Assembly (NCBI RefSeq): GCF_900119365.1
Contig: NZ_FPJO01000006.1
Location: forward strand, 62,001 to 126,000
Source of the DNA: Streptomyces atratus
Lineage (GTDB): Bacteria > Actinomycetota > Actinomycetes > Streptomycetales > Streptomycetaceae
Length of the DNA: 64,000 bases
Direction: 5' to 3'
Shown here piece by piece: positions 7,444 to 15,762 of this stretch. The position numbers and the translations under genes were made by a program. Below the pieces are notes generated by a model. It searched no databases and was not told where the DNA came from. It was given only the letters and a program-made list of their open reading frames with translations. How positions within the stretch are numbered: position 1 is the stretch's first letter; every line of letters starts with the position of its first letter.

Positions 7444-9221
7444 CGGGCGTGGCCTGCGGCGACGTCGGCCGGGAACCCGGCGGGCTGCCGCGAGAGCGAG
7501 CCGGGTCGCAGCGTCTCCAGCGCGGCTCCGTACGCCGCTACGATGCGCGCGCTCTCCGCCGCGTGCCTGACCGCGACGCGTACGGTACGCCCTTCGTACT
7601 GCGGCGAGAGGGGCGACAGGTCGCGCAGGTAGACGTCGTGCCGGCGGCACTCCCGCACCAGGCGGGCAGCGCTCGGTCCGTCGTACGGCAGGGTGATGTT
7701 GAGGAAGTTCGCAACGCCCTCCTCGACCACGGTGGTGTCGGCCACCCGGGCGAGGTCGGCGGCCAGTTGACGGCGCAGGGTGTGGGTGCGGAGCCAGCAG
7801 GAGCGGTAGTGCGCGGGGTCCCGCAGGGCGGCCACGGCGGCGAGTTGTGCGGGAAGGCTCACCGCCCAGGGCGGCGTCCACCGGCGCAGCAGTGCCGCGG
7901 TGGCGGGTTCGGCCACCAGGAAGGCCGCCCGCACGCCGGACAGCGCGTACATCTTGGACAGCGAGGTGCAGACCACGACCCGCGGGTCCACCGCGGCCAG
8001 TGGGGCGAGCGACTCCGCCAGGTCCACGTAGCCGAGGTAGGCCTCGTCGATCCACCAGCGGGTCCCGGCCGGGGCGGCCGCGATCAGGGTGCGCAGTTCG
8101 GCGGCGGATGCGTGGCGCCCGGTCGGGTTGTTCGGGTTGACCACGACCACCAGGTCGTAACGACCCGCCCCGACGACAGAGGCCAGCCGGGCGAAGTCGA
8201 TCCGCCACCCGTCCCTCCGGTGCAACCGGAAGCGGTCCACCTGGCACCCGATCACGCGCTCGGTGACATGGGCGTATTCGCCGTACCCCGGGTCCAGCAG
8301 AAGCACCCTGCTCTCCGGGGTCAGCCACCGGTCGAACGCTCTGAAGATCAGGTCCGACGAGCCGGCCCCGGCCACGAGCGTCTCCACCGGCAGCGCCCGG
8401 GCCATCGCGAGTTCCGACAGCAGGCCCTCGGCGCCGGTGGGAGGCGAGGTTCTTGCGGACCAGGCCGGGTCTTCCACGAGCGCCGCAGCTGCCCCGGGAG
8501 CGGGCGGGAACCAGGCGTCCAGCACGTCGGCAGCGACGACCTCATGGCGCCGGTGCAAGGTGCGAAAGTCCGTTCCAATAGCGGTGAAGGAGGCGCCGCC
8601 GTGTTCACAGCCGTCCGGCCCGGGCGCCCATTCCATGTCCAACTGCCAGTCAACCACGGAGCCGAACCGCTCCAGGACGGTGCGATACCGGGTGGTGGCG
8701 ACCTGCGTCAGCCCGGCCACCTCGCCTGTCAGTACCTCGAAGGTCACCGCACCGCTGCGGACGGTGCGTCCGACGGGCCGCAGGCCGACTGCCAGGTACA
8801 TGTCGAGCAGTTCGGTGCGGCCCATCGCCACCACCGTGCGGCCTCCCCGGGAAGAGATCCAGCGCAGGGCCGCGTACATCAGAAGTGGTGCCACCGCGGT
8901 GCCGCGCCAGCGCGGCTCCACGGTGAGGATGCGTACCTCGAAGAGTCCCCCCTCGGACAACAGCGGCAGTTCGTCGCGGGTCAGGTACTTGTCCAAGCCG
9001 TAGTGGCCCAGCCACGGCGGGGTCAGGCTGACGAAGCCGATGCGGACCGGCCCCCGGGCCGCGACGAGGTAGACGTTGTCGCCGTCCAGTGCGTCGTACA
9101 ACCGTCGGTCCGGTTGCGGCGTGTGCTGACCGAGCTCCTGGGCGTACACGCGGTGCCTCAACTCGTGGATCCAGACCAGGTCCTCGGGAGTGGCAGCTCG
9201 TATGTGCAGGTCGCGACTCAT
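7440..9221 (-). CDS. GNAT-like acetyltransferase / PLP aminotransferase fusion
   Basis: A 593-aa two-domain protein; the ATG at 9221 (MSRDLHIRAAT) fits the start of the domain better than the one six codons earlier. Residues about 1-180 resemble a GNAT or autoinducer-synthase-type acyltransferase (LVWIHELRHRVYAQELGQH, GLFEVRILTVEPRWRGTAVAPLLM). Residues about 210-590 form a fold-type I aminotransferase related to histidinol-phosphate aminotransferase: GAGSSDLIFRAF, VVNPNNPTGRHA, WWIDEAYLGYVD, and CTSLSKMYALSGVRAAF with the PLP lysine near residue 423. Fusion to an acyltransferase is unusual. The gene is coupled to the CdsA-like gene downstream. The substrate is unknown; an amino acid or aminophosphonate is possible. 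Confidence 0.82.
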   Translation of the reverse strand: MSRDLHIRAATPEDLVWIHELRHRVYAQELGQHTPQPDRRLYDALDGDNVYLVAARGPVRIGFVSLTPPWLGHYGLDKYLTRDELPLLSEGGLFEVRILTVEPRWRGTAVAPLLMYAALRWISSRGGRTVVAMGRTELLDMYLAVGLRPVGRTVRSGAVTFEVLTGEVAGLTQVATTRYRTVLERFGSVVDWQLDMEWAPGPDGCEHGGASFTAIGTDFRTLHRRHEVVAADVLDAWFPPAPGAAAALVEDPAWSARTSPPTGAEGLLSELAMARALPVETLVAGAGSSDLIFRAFDRWLTPESRVLLLDPGYGEYAHVTERVIGCQVDRFRLHRRDGWRIDFARLASVVGAGRYDLVVVVNPNNPTGRHASAAELRTLIAAAPAGTRWWIDEAYLGYVDLAESLAPLAAVDPRVVVCTSLSKMYALSGVRAAFLVAEPATAALLRRWTPPWAVSLPAQLAAVAALRDPAHYRSCWLRTHTLRRQLAADLARVADTTVVEEGVANFLNITLPYDGPSAARLVRECRRHDVYLRDLSPLSPQYEGRTVRVAVRHAAESARIVAAYGAALETLRPGSLSRQPAGFPADVAAGHAR

Positions 9222-9630
9222 ACATGTCTCTTTCGGCAAAGGGGAGTCCCCTTGGGGGTACGGAGGCCGACTTGCCCGGGCGCTCTGCCCCTGAGGAGCA
9301 GCTGTGGCGAACAGGGCGACGACTGGACGCCGGGCCCGCCACGAGCGGGCGGAGAAGGCCGGAGCGCAGCTCGCCGGAGGTGGGCATTCGCCCTTTCCTC
9401 ACCGGAAGTTCGCGCCATGAGCACATCTTTGGGGGTGCCCTGCGGCCGCACATGAGTACGCGTACTTGAGTACGTGAGTAGTTGTCGTGGTGGTGCGGCA
9501 ACGGGTGGGAACTTGCTTTCCGTCGCTCCCTGGCACCGCAGACACGATCGGATCCCTGCCTGCCGGGAATCCCATGACCATCAAGGGTGTTGGGCACTCC
9601 CGTCGAGGTCCTGACCGGGACCGTTGCAGG
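9222..9630. other. Upstream region of the fusion gene
   Basis: About 410 bp containing the promoter of the minus-strand operon at 6640-9221. I see no supportable gene. The plus-strand frame from 9487 only becomes meaningful at about 9631, where a transposase remnant begins. Confidence 0.4.
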
Positions 9631-9798
9631 CACGTCCGTGACTTCGCGCAGATCCTCACCCAGCTCCAGGGCGACCGATTCCTCGAATGGATCACGGCGG
9701 TCCGTGCCGACGACTTGCCCAGCCTGCACACCTTCGTCAACGGCATTGAACGTGATCTCGATGCTGTCATCGCCGGTCTGACTGAACCGCCGACTTAG
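9631..9798 (+). pseudogene. ISL3-family transposase C-terminal scrap
   Basis: The frame encodes VRDFAQILTQ, FLEWITAVRADDLPSLHTF, then NGIERDLDAVIAGLT. This aligns with the C-terminal part of the ISL3 transposase at 61191-62650 of this window (FAELLTPASGNDTRLTEWI, VRATDLPHLSSFCNGLELDR). Only about 50 codons remain. The stop codon at 9796-9798 is created by insertion of the inverted-repeat element that starts at 9798. Confidence 0.7.
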
Positions 9799-10055
9799 AC
9801 CGACCGGCAATTGGGGGGTGGGTGAAGGAGCGGGGCTGGGTGCGTGCAGCTGCAAGGCGGAGGACTGAGGCAACGCAATGGGGTCTCCCCTGCTCGAGCG
9901 AAGCCGAGAGCTTGGGGAAGTTGTTGATTGACGACAACGCGGCAGATGTGCGTGCCCAGCCCCGCGACGCCGCCCCCCAATTGCCGGTCGGTCTTATATG
10001 GGGAAAGCGGGACGCGGTCGGGTTGGCCGCTCGTAGCGTGCCGTAGGACGCCGGT
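9779..10055 (+). repeat. Left copy of a short direct repeat flanking the cluster (interrupted)
   Basis: Bases 9779-9797 and 9994-10055 match 59781-59858 in the same orientation with one mismatch (GGGGAAAG here, GGAGAAAG there). The left copy is split by the 196-bp element at 9798-9993. The uninterrupted length is 78 bp. It begins just downstream of a transposase scrap and ends 90 bp before the first gene of the cluster side. Confidence 0.85.
9798..9993. mobile_element. 196-bp MITE-like element with perfect terminal inverted repeats
   Basis: The element is bounded by 21-bp terminal inverted repeats at 9798-9818 and 9973-9993 that match perfectly; each begins GACCGACCGGCAATT when read inward. 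A 3-bp TTA target duplication flanks it (9795-9797 and 9994-9996). The interior (about 154 bp) encodes no protein, so it is non-autonomous. The sequence at 59781-59858 provides the uninterrupted target with a single TTA at 59797-59799, which proves insertion. The family of the mobilising transposase is unknown. Confidence 0.9.
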
Positions 10056-10144
10056 AAGCCGCGGCAGGGGGTAGCTGACCCCCGTCAGCCGCTCCGGCTC
10101 ACAAAAGCACGGGATTAGGATCTCCGTATCCCGAGGAGGAGAGA

Positions 10145-10648
10145 TTGACACAGATCACGACAGCTCAACTCCGGCCGCCCGCACATCGCGTCGAGCGCAG
10201 GTCCCTTGTCATGTGGCGCGTCCGTCTGGCCGTCAGCAGCGTCGCCGCCGTCATCGGTGCCGGGCTGCTCAGCTCCGTCCAGACGACCGTCCCCTCGGCC
10301 TGGCCGTGGGTGGGCTCGGGCGCGCTGCTGGCCACGGCCGTCGCCGCGGTCCTGCTGCTGCCACCCTGGTGGTTCCGGTTGCACCGGTGGGAGGTAACCG
10401 GCACGGCGGTGTACGTGCGCGCCGGCTACCTCCGCCGGGAGTGGGGCATCACCGCGACGTCACACGTCCAGACCGTCGACATCCGGCGAGGGCCGCTGGA
10501 GCAGCGGCTCGGCCTGGCCACGGTGCTGGTGACCACCGCCTCGGCCAAAGGAGAACTGAAGCTCCACGGGCTCGATGCCACGACGGCCGCGGAACTCGCC
10601 GAGCGGCTGCTGATCCTCGCCCACGCCACGCCGGGGGACGCGACATGA
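10145..10648 (+). CDS. bPH2-domain membrane protein, YdbS-like
   Basis: A 167-aa protein with TTG start at 10145 directly after a strong GAGGAGGAG ribosome site. Two hydrophobic helices (about residues 28-45 and 52-72) precede a bacterial PH domain of the YdbS type: PWWFRLHRWEVTGTAVYVR, SHVQTVDIRRGPLEQRLGLATV, TTASAKGELKLHGLDA. It overlaps the next gene by four bases (ATGA), the usual YdbS-YdbT pairing. In Bacillus this pair has been linked, as I recall, to protection against membrane-active bacteriocins. A paralogue lies at 26563-27060 inside the cluster. It is either the first cluster gene or a flanking gene. Confidence 0.8.
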   Translation: MTQITTAQLRPPAHRVERRSLVMWRVRLAVSSVAAVIGAGLLSSVQTTVPSAWPWVGSGALLATAVAAVLLLPPWWFRLHRWEVTGTAVYVRAGYLRREWGITATSHVQTVDIRRGPLEQRLGLATVLVTTASAKGELKLHGLDATTAAELAERLLILAHATPGDAT

Positions 10649-12168
10649 CTCGTACGGGCGACGCACACGCCACGGACGACTGGCGGCGGCTTGACCGGCG
10701 CACCATCTGGTTCACGGCGGTGCTGGCCGGTGGGGCGGTCTGCATGGCCGCGATCCCCCTCACCGTGCTGCTCGCCCGGGAAATCGGTGTCGGCGGCGCA
10801 CTGTCGTGGGTGCTGCCCGTGGTCGCGCTGCTGATCCTGCTGAGTCCACTGGCCGGTCTGCTGCACCGGCGGTCCGTGCGGTACCGGGTCTGCGAGGAGT
10901 TCGTCGAGTTCCGCGTCGATCTCGTCCTCAGTTCAGGGCGCAGGCTGCGCCGTGAACGGCTGCGCACCGTGGATGTGACCGCCAGTCCCTTACACCGGCT
11001 GTTCGGGATGGCCGAACTGACCGCCGGAACCGGGCAGGGCGGAGACGACAAGGAACGGGTCAAGCTGGCGCCACTGCCCCGGCACGAGGCGGAGCGGCTG
11101 CGGCGGTTGCTGTTGGGCCGGCCCGAACCGGACGCCCCTCGGACGGACTCCACTGTCCTGGCCGCCATCGACTGGAGCTGGCTGCGCTACGCCCCGGTGT
11201 CGTTCGCGGCGCCTGCCATCGGCGCCGCGCTGTTCGGCCTCGTACTGAAGCTGGTCGACCGGTTCGATCTGGAGAAAACGGCATTCGAGTACGTCATCGG
11301 GGTGTTCGGCGACGGCAGGCTCTGGCTGGCCGTCCCGGTCGTGTCGGCCGCCGTGCTCGCGGTCGGCATGCTCGGGTCGTTGGTCTGGTTCGTCGAGCAA
11401 TGGTGGGACTACCGGCTGGAGGAGGAACCGAGCGGAATCACCCTGCACTGCCGGCGCGGCCTGTTCACCACCCGGTCGATCTCCATCGAACAGCGGCGCC
11501 TCCGCGGCGTCGACCTGGCCGAACCACTGGGCAGCCGGCCGTTCGGGGCGGCCCGGGTGGACGCCGTGGGCACCGGGATACGCAAGGCGGAGGGGGACAA
11601 GAAGGCGGTCGGCTACAGCACTTTGCTGCCTGCCGCTCCGCGCGGGACGGCCGACCGGGTGGCTGCCGGGATACTGCGGGAGGAAGCAAGCCCCACGGCC
11701 GTCACGCTGTGTGCGCACCCCCCGGCCGCGCGGCGCAAGCGCGTGGTGTGGGCGGTGGCCGCGGTGCTGACACTGAGTCTGGTGTCGTCGGTGGGCACCG
11801 CTGTCCTCACCGGGGCGCTGCCGCATCCCGCGTGGATTGCCGCGGGAGCACTCCTGCTGCCGGCCGCGGTGCTGCTCGGGCTGGATGCGTACCGGAGCCT
11901 GGGTCACGCTCTCACCGGGGCGTACGTGGTCATCCGCTCGGGCACCCTCACCCGGCACACCGTCGCACTGCAGCGGTCCGGGGTCATCGGATGGCGGATC
12001 AGGCAGTCGGTCTTCCAGCGCAGGGCGGGCCTGGTATCAGTGACCGCCGTCACCCCCGCGGGGGCCGGTGCGTACACGGTACGGGACACGGCGGAAGCCG
12101 ACGGGATCGGCTTCGCCGAGGCCGCCGTACCCGGTCTGCTGGATCAGTTTCTCGATCGGACCGGGTGA
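10645..12168 (+). CDS. Tandem bPH2-domain membrane protein, YdbT-like
   Basis: A 507-aa partner of the preceding gene. It has paired hydrophobic helices near residues 25-70, 185-245 and 370-420, each followed by a PH2 domain (YRVCEEFVEFRVDLVLSSGR, LRTVDVTASPLHRLFGMAEL; WWDYRLEEEPSGITLHCRRG; VIRSGTLTRHTVALQRSGV). Start at the overlapping ATG at 10645. This is the expected three-repeat YdbT architecture. Its last 25 bases overlap the 3' end of the convergent glycosyltransferase gene. The role is unknown; membrane protection is inference from the Bacillus pair. Confidence 0.78.
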   Translation: MTRTGDAHATDDWRRLDRRTIWFTAVLAGGAVCMAAIPLTVLLAREIGVGGALSWVLPVVALLILLSPLAGLLHRRSVRYRVCEEFVEFRVDLVLSSGRRLRRERLRTVDVTASPLHRLFGMAELTAGTGQGGDDKERVKLAPLPRHEAERLRRLLLGRPEPDAPRTDSTVLAAIDWSWLRYAPVSFAAPAIGAALFGLVLKLVDRFDLEKTAFEYVIGVFGDGRLWLAVPVVSAAVLAVGMLGSLVWFVEQWWDYRLEEEPSGITLHCRRGLFTTRSISIEQRRLRGVDLAEPLGSRPFGAARVDAVGTGIRKAEGDKKAVGYSTLLPAAPRGTADRVAAGILREEASPTAVTLCAHPPAARRKRVVWAVAAVLTLSLVSSVGTAVLTGALPHPAWIAAGALLLPAAVLLGLDAYRSLGHALTGAYVVIRSGTLTRHTVALQRSGVIGWRIRQSVFQRRAGLVSVTAVTPAGAGAYTVRDTAEADGIGFAEAAVPGLLDQFLDRTG

Positions 12169-13481
12169 CGGCCCGGTTCCCGGTGCGCGTTCGGCCTTCG
12201 CCGCGCGAGGAGTCGCTCAAGATGGCCGACCACCTCGTGCGGGGCCGGCAGAGCGAGCATTTGCTCGCGCAGTTCCGCGGCGCGCGGTGCGAACCCCGGC
12301 TCCCGCAGCAACCGCACTACCCGGTCCCGTACGGTCCGGCCGTCGGCGTCCCCGGGCTGTATGAGTATTCCGGCGCCGTGCTCCTCCACTCGCGTCGCCG
12401 CGTACTCCCCGTCGCCCTGGTCCGGCACAATCAGCTGGGGCAGGCCGAGGAGGCTGCTGGTGGCCACGGTGCCAGCGCCGCCGTGGTGGATCACCGCCGT
12501 GCAGGTGGAGAGTAGCGCGTGCAACGGGGCGAAGGTGACCAGACGCACGTTGTCCGGCACGGGTCCGAGCTTCTTCTGCTCCTGCTCGGCGATGGTGGCG
12601 ATCACCTCGATGTCGAGATCGGCGAGGGCGTCCAGGATTTCGCGGACGGACAGCACGTAGCCGCCGAAGCGCTCGGCCGCGCTCAGTCCCAGGGTGAGCG
12701 CCACTCTGGTACGAGTGGGAGGCTCGCGCAGCCAGTCCGGAAGCACCGCGGCACCGCCGTAGGGCACGTACCGGATGGGCAGGTATTCCACCTCGTCCCC
12801 CCTGCGGCGGAGCGCGGGGGGCAGCTGATCGAGGGTCGCCCGGCCGGTGATCAGATCCTCCCCGAAGGGGACCCCATGGCGAGCGGCCTGCTCGCCGACC
12901 CAGGCGGCCAGTGCGTCCTTCCGCTCGGCCGGGGGCTGTTCGTCCCGTACCCGGCGGAAGTGCCCGCGCAGCGCCCCGTAGTGGTCCGGACCCCACATGA
13001 ACCGCATATGGAACGCGCCGGCCACCTCCGCGGCGATCGGGGCGGCATAGCTGGTCGGCTCCCATATCACCAGGTCCGGCCGCCAGTGGCGGGCGAACTC
13101 GACCAGCTGGTCGAGCATCGACGAGTTGATCATCCGCGCCATGGCCGCGGCGTCCTCGTCGGCCGCGCGGAGATACTCCCAGGTGATCAGATGCCGTTGC
13201 CGAGGCAGATTGAACGGCGGAGTCCTGCCGAGCCGGGTCTCCCGGTAGAGCTGGGGGTTGAACTGAGCGAAACGCTCGTTGAGGATGCGCTGGGCGGTCG
13301 CCCAGAGCTTGTGGTCCTCGCCCACCGGCACGGCCGGAAGTCCGGCGGTGGTGATCACGTCGACCAGTTCGGGCTGGCTCGCGACGCGCACGTCGTGTCC
13401 GGCCGATCGCAGTGCCCAGGCCAGCGGCACCATGCTGAGGAAATGCGTCTTCTCCGAGTAGGTGGCGAAAAGGATGCGCAC
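12144..13481 (-). CDS. Glycosyltransferase, EryCIII/DesVII type (copy 1)
   Basis: A 445-aa GT-B glycosyltransferase of the family that moves deoxysugars from dTDP to antibiotic aglycones. The N terminus is MRILFATYSEKTHF, followed by VPLAWALRSAGHDVRVASQP. The nucleotide-sugar site near the C terminus contains VIHHGGAGTVATS and the region PQLIVPDQGDGEYAA. Members of this subgroup usually need a P450-like helper such as EryCII or DesVIII; none is encoded in the window. It heads toward 12144 in a minus-strand operon with the two sugar reductases at 13524-15541. The sugar it transfers cannot be assigned. Confidence 0.92.
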   Translation of the reverse strand: MRILFATYSEKTHFLSMVPLAWALRSAGHDVRVASQPELVDVITTAGLPAVPVGEDHKLWATAQRILNERFAQFNPQLYRETRLGRTPPFNLPRQRHLITWEYLRAADEDAAAMARMINSSMLDQLVEFARHWRPDLVIWEPTSYAAPIAAEVAGAFHMRFMWGPDHYGALRGHFRRVRDEQPPAERKDALAAWVGEQAARHGVPFGEDLITGRATLDQLPPALRRRGDEVEYLPIRYVPYGGAAVLPDWLREPPTRTRVALTLGLSAAERFGGYVLSVREILDALADLDIEVIATIAEQEQKKLGPVPDNVRLVTFAPLHALLSTCTAVIHHGGAGTVATSSLLGLPQLIVPDQGDGEYAATRVEEHGAGILIQPGDADGRTVRDRVVRLLREPGFAPRAAELREQMLALPAPHEVVGHLERLLARRRPNAHREPGRHPVRSRN

Positions 13482-13523
13482 CGGAGGTTCCTTCCGTCTG
13501 GGGAAAGCGGGCGTCGCCCTGGT

Positions 13524-14528
13524 TCAGGGCTGCCCGGGCGGTGTGAGCGCGAGCTCGGCGGCCGTGCGGGCCACCGCGTCCTCCCAGCGGATCCGCGGAC
13601 GCCAGCCGCTGGCCTCCTGGAAGGCCGAGGGGTCGATGACGAAGTCGAGGAAGTCGGTGGGGCTCGACTGGTCCGGCGGGGGCACCGAGGTCACCGGTAC
13701 CGGGGGCTGTCCGGTGGCCTCGGACACCGCCCGGGCGATCCCGGCGAACAGCTCGCCGATGGTGGTGGCCCGCCCCGTTCCCACCAACCAGTGGCGCCCG
13801 GTCAGCCGGTCGGCGTGGTCGAGGGCCGCGACCACGGCGCGTGCCGTGTCCTCGATGCAGACCAGGTCCCTGGTGATGCTGCCGTCGTGCCACATGGTCA
13901 GCGGCTGACCGGCGAGAGCGCGACGCATCATCACCGAGACCAGCCCCTTGTCCAACGCTCTGGCCGCCCTGCCCTGCCCGAACAGGGTGGCCAGCCGTAG
14001 CGTCGTCCCGCGCAGGGCGCCCTCGGCGGTCGCGGCCTTCAGGGCCAGCTCGGCGTCCATCTTCTGCCGGTCGTACGTGGTCAGCGGCCGGTCCGGGGTG
14101 CTCTCGGTGATGCGCTCGGAGGTGAACTTGCCCGTCTGCGACATGGAGCCGGCGAAGATCACCACCGGCGGTTCGGTACGCCTCTGAGCGGTGAGCGAGT
14201 CGATGACGTCGAGCAGCAGCCCGAGATTGACCCGTTCGGCCAGGGCGTCGTTCGAGGAAACCCGCCAGGTCGCCGCACCGGCCACATGCGCGACGAGGTG
14301 CACGACCGCGTCGGCCCCTTCGACGGCTTCGGCCACCGCACCGGGCGTCGTCAGATCGATCCGGCGGACCTCCACCTCGGCACGGTGCCGCTCGGGCACC
14401 GTGACCGGGCGTCGGCCGACCAGCCTCAGCCGCAGCCGACGGCCCGCCAGCTCACGGGTCACCGCCGTGCCGAGCAGGCCGGAGGCACCGAGTACGACGA
14501 CCAGGGGGAGTGCGGGGCTGTCGGTCAT
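13524..14528 (-). CDS. dTDP-hexose 4-ketoreductase (EryBIV/EvaE-like)
   Basis: A 334-aa NAD(P)-binding epimerase-family protein. The Rossmann motif VVVLGASGLLGTAVTREL is at residues 9-26, the typical VVHLVAHVAG follows, and the catalytic pair is in LTTYDRQKMDAE (YxxxK). The C-terminal half matches reductases that set the C4 hydroxyl of dTDP-4-keto-deoxysugars (EryBIV, DnmV, EvaE). It lies between the glycosyltransferase and the aldo/keto reductase genes and is co-oriented with them, consistent with the last step of a dTDP-L-sugar pathway. Stereochemistry is not predictable. Confidence 0.85.
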   Translation of the reverse strand: MTDSPALPLVVVLGASGLLGTAVTRELAGRRLRLRLVGRRPVTVPERHRAEVEVRRIDLTTPGAVAEAVEGADAVVHLVAHVAGAATWRVSSNDALAERVNLGLLLDVIDSLTAQRRTEPPVVIFAGSMSQTGKFTSERITESTPDRPLTTYDRQKMDAELALKAATAEGALRGTTLRLATLFGQGRAARALDKGLVSVMMRRALAGQPLTMWHDGSITRDLVCIEDTARAVVAALDHADRLTGRHWLVGTGRATTIGELFAGIARAVSEATGQPPVPVTSVPPPDQSSPTDFLDFVIDPSAFQEASGWRPRIRWEDAVARTAAELALTPPGQP

Positions 14529-14572
14529 GGTCTCTCCTTCGCAGAGCGGGTTTCCTTCACCGGTCGAGGTGG

Positions 14573-15541
14573 TCAGCTACTGGTACGCGCGTAGTCCCAG
14601 CGCATCCGCCCGACGACTTCGGGGAGCCGCGCCAGCTCGCGCAGGTCCTCGTCGCCGAGTTCGAGCTTTGCCGCGGCCGCGTTCTGCTCCAGCCAGCGCA
14701 GTCGTTTGGTCGCGGGGATGGGTATCACCAGATCGCTCTGCGCCAGTACCCAGGCGATGGAGACCTGTGCCGGGGTCGCCCCGTGCCGGCGGGAGACTTT
14801 TGTCAGACCGTCGACGATCGTCCGGTTCGCGGTGAAGGCTTGTTCGTCGAACCGAGGATCACGGGACCGCGCGTCCTTGTCGCCCAGTGCCGCGTAGTCG
14901 ACCTGTCCGGTGAGGAAGCCCCGGCCCAGGGGGGAGAACGCGAGAAAGGGAGTGTCCGTCTTCTCGCACCACTGCAGCACGTCCTCCAGTGTGTGCCTGG
15001 CCAGGATCGAGAGCTCGTACTGGACGGCGCCGATGGGGAACTGCGCGTGGATCCGGTCCAGTTCCTCGATGCTGGCGTGGGAGACGCCGAGTGACCTGAC
15101 CTTCCCGGCCTGCACCAGCGCGGCCATGGCGCCCCAGGTCTCCTCGAGCGGCACCTTCGGATCGACGCGGTGCAACTGGTAGAGGTCGATCACGTCCGTC
15201 CGAAGACGGGTCAGCGACGCCTCACAGGCTGCCTGGATGTGCTGAGGACTTCCATCGCGGCTGAGTGTGCCGTCGGCGTTCGTGACCAGGCCGCACTTGG
15301 TGGCGATCACGGCGCGGTCCCGATGCTTCCTCAGCGCGCGCCCGAGCAGCCGCTCGTTGCTGTAGGGCCCATAGATGTCCGCGGTGTCGAAAATTCTGAT
15401 GCCAAGTTCAAGCGCCCGATGAATAACTCGGACAGAGTCCTCCTCGTCCTGTTGGACCGGACTGTATCCGTGTGAAAGCGAAGTACAGCCGAGTCCTACT
15501 CTGATCTCTTTGGAATCATCATCTATGAGAACTCTACGCAT
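14573..15541 (-). CDS. Aldo/keto reductase, dTDP-sugar 2,3-reductase (EryBII-like)
   Basis: A 322-aa protein from the ATG at 15541. It has the aldo/keto reductase barrel with FDTADIYGPYSNERLLGRAL (catalytic Asp and Tyr), VIATKCGLVT (Lys), LYQLHRVDP (His) and the NADPH segment LVIPIPATKRLRWLEQN. The EryBII/TylCI group reduces the 2,3-enol formed by the 2,3-dehydratase in 2-deoxysugar synthesis, and a 2,3-dehydratase is encoded at 39035-40444. It is the first gene of the minus-strand operon. Its promoter region contains the 52-bp palindrome at 15655-15706. Confidence 0.85.
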   Translation of the reverse strand: MRRVLIDDDSKEIRVGLGCTSLSHGYSPVQQDEEDSVRVIHRALELGIRIFDTADIYGPYSNERLLGRALRKHRDRAVIATKCGLVTNADGTLSRDGSPQHIQAACEASLTRLRTDVIDLYQLHRVDPKVPLEETWGAMAALVQAGKVRSLGVSHASIEELDRIHAQFPIGAVQYELSILARHTLEDVLQWCEKTDTPFLAFSPLGRGFLTGQVDYAALGDKDARSRDPRFDEQAFTANRTIVDGLTKVSRRHGATPAQVSIAWVLAQSDLVIPIPATKRLRWLEQNAAAAKLELGDEDLRELARLPEVVGRMRWDYARTSS

Positions 15542-15654
15542 GATTATCCATCCTGGCCTTGGCTGCTCAGATGCGGCAAGTGCGAGGCGGTGTCGAAGCA
15601 TCAAATGGAAAACTGGCAGTACATTATCGGCGACATCCAGGATCATCCAGAATC

Positions 15655-15706
15655 CCGCTGCTGCTGGGGTCCGTCCCGCCGGCGGGACGGACCCCAGCAG
15701 CAGCGG
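15655..15706. promoter_or_regulatory. 52-bp perfect palindrome in divergent promoter (LmbU-type site 1)
   Basis: Bases 15655-15680 and 15681-15706 are perfect reverse complements with no spacer. The centre, GTCCCGCCGGCGGGAC (15673-15688), is the 16-bp motif repeated five more times in the cluster. It lies between two operons that diverge from the gap, 57 bp before the ATG at 15763 and 114 bp before the ATG at 15541. A terminator is less likely because both genes point away. Confidence 0.8.
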
Positions 15707-15762
15707 CGGTCAGCCAAATCGCCGATGGAGCCCCGCAACCCGCCGTCGACCGTGGAGCAGGT

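Noticed and set aside
6640..8328. A long extension of the CdsA-like frame into the aminotransferase gene
   Set aside because: The extension is arginine/proline-rich shadow sequence; the GTG at 7443 overlapping the upstream stop is the natural start.
7449..9455. A 668-aa plus-strand frame opposite the acetyltransferase-aminotransferase gene
   Set aside because: The minus-strand frame has two complete enzyme domains; the plus-strand frame has none.
15673..15688. Reading the GTCCCGCCGGCGGGAC repeats as ordinary terminators
   Set aside because: Two copies lie between divergent operons and one only 20 bases before a start codon. Termination does not explain the shared 16-bp sequence, although hairpin formation cannot be excluded for single copies.
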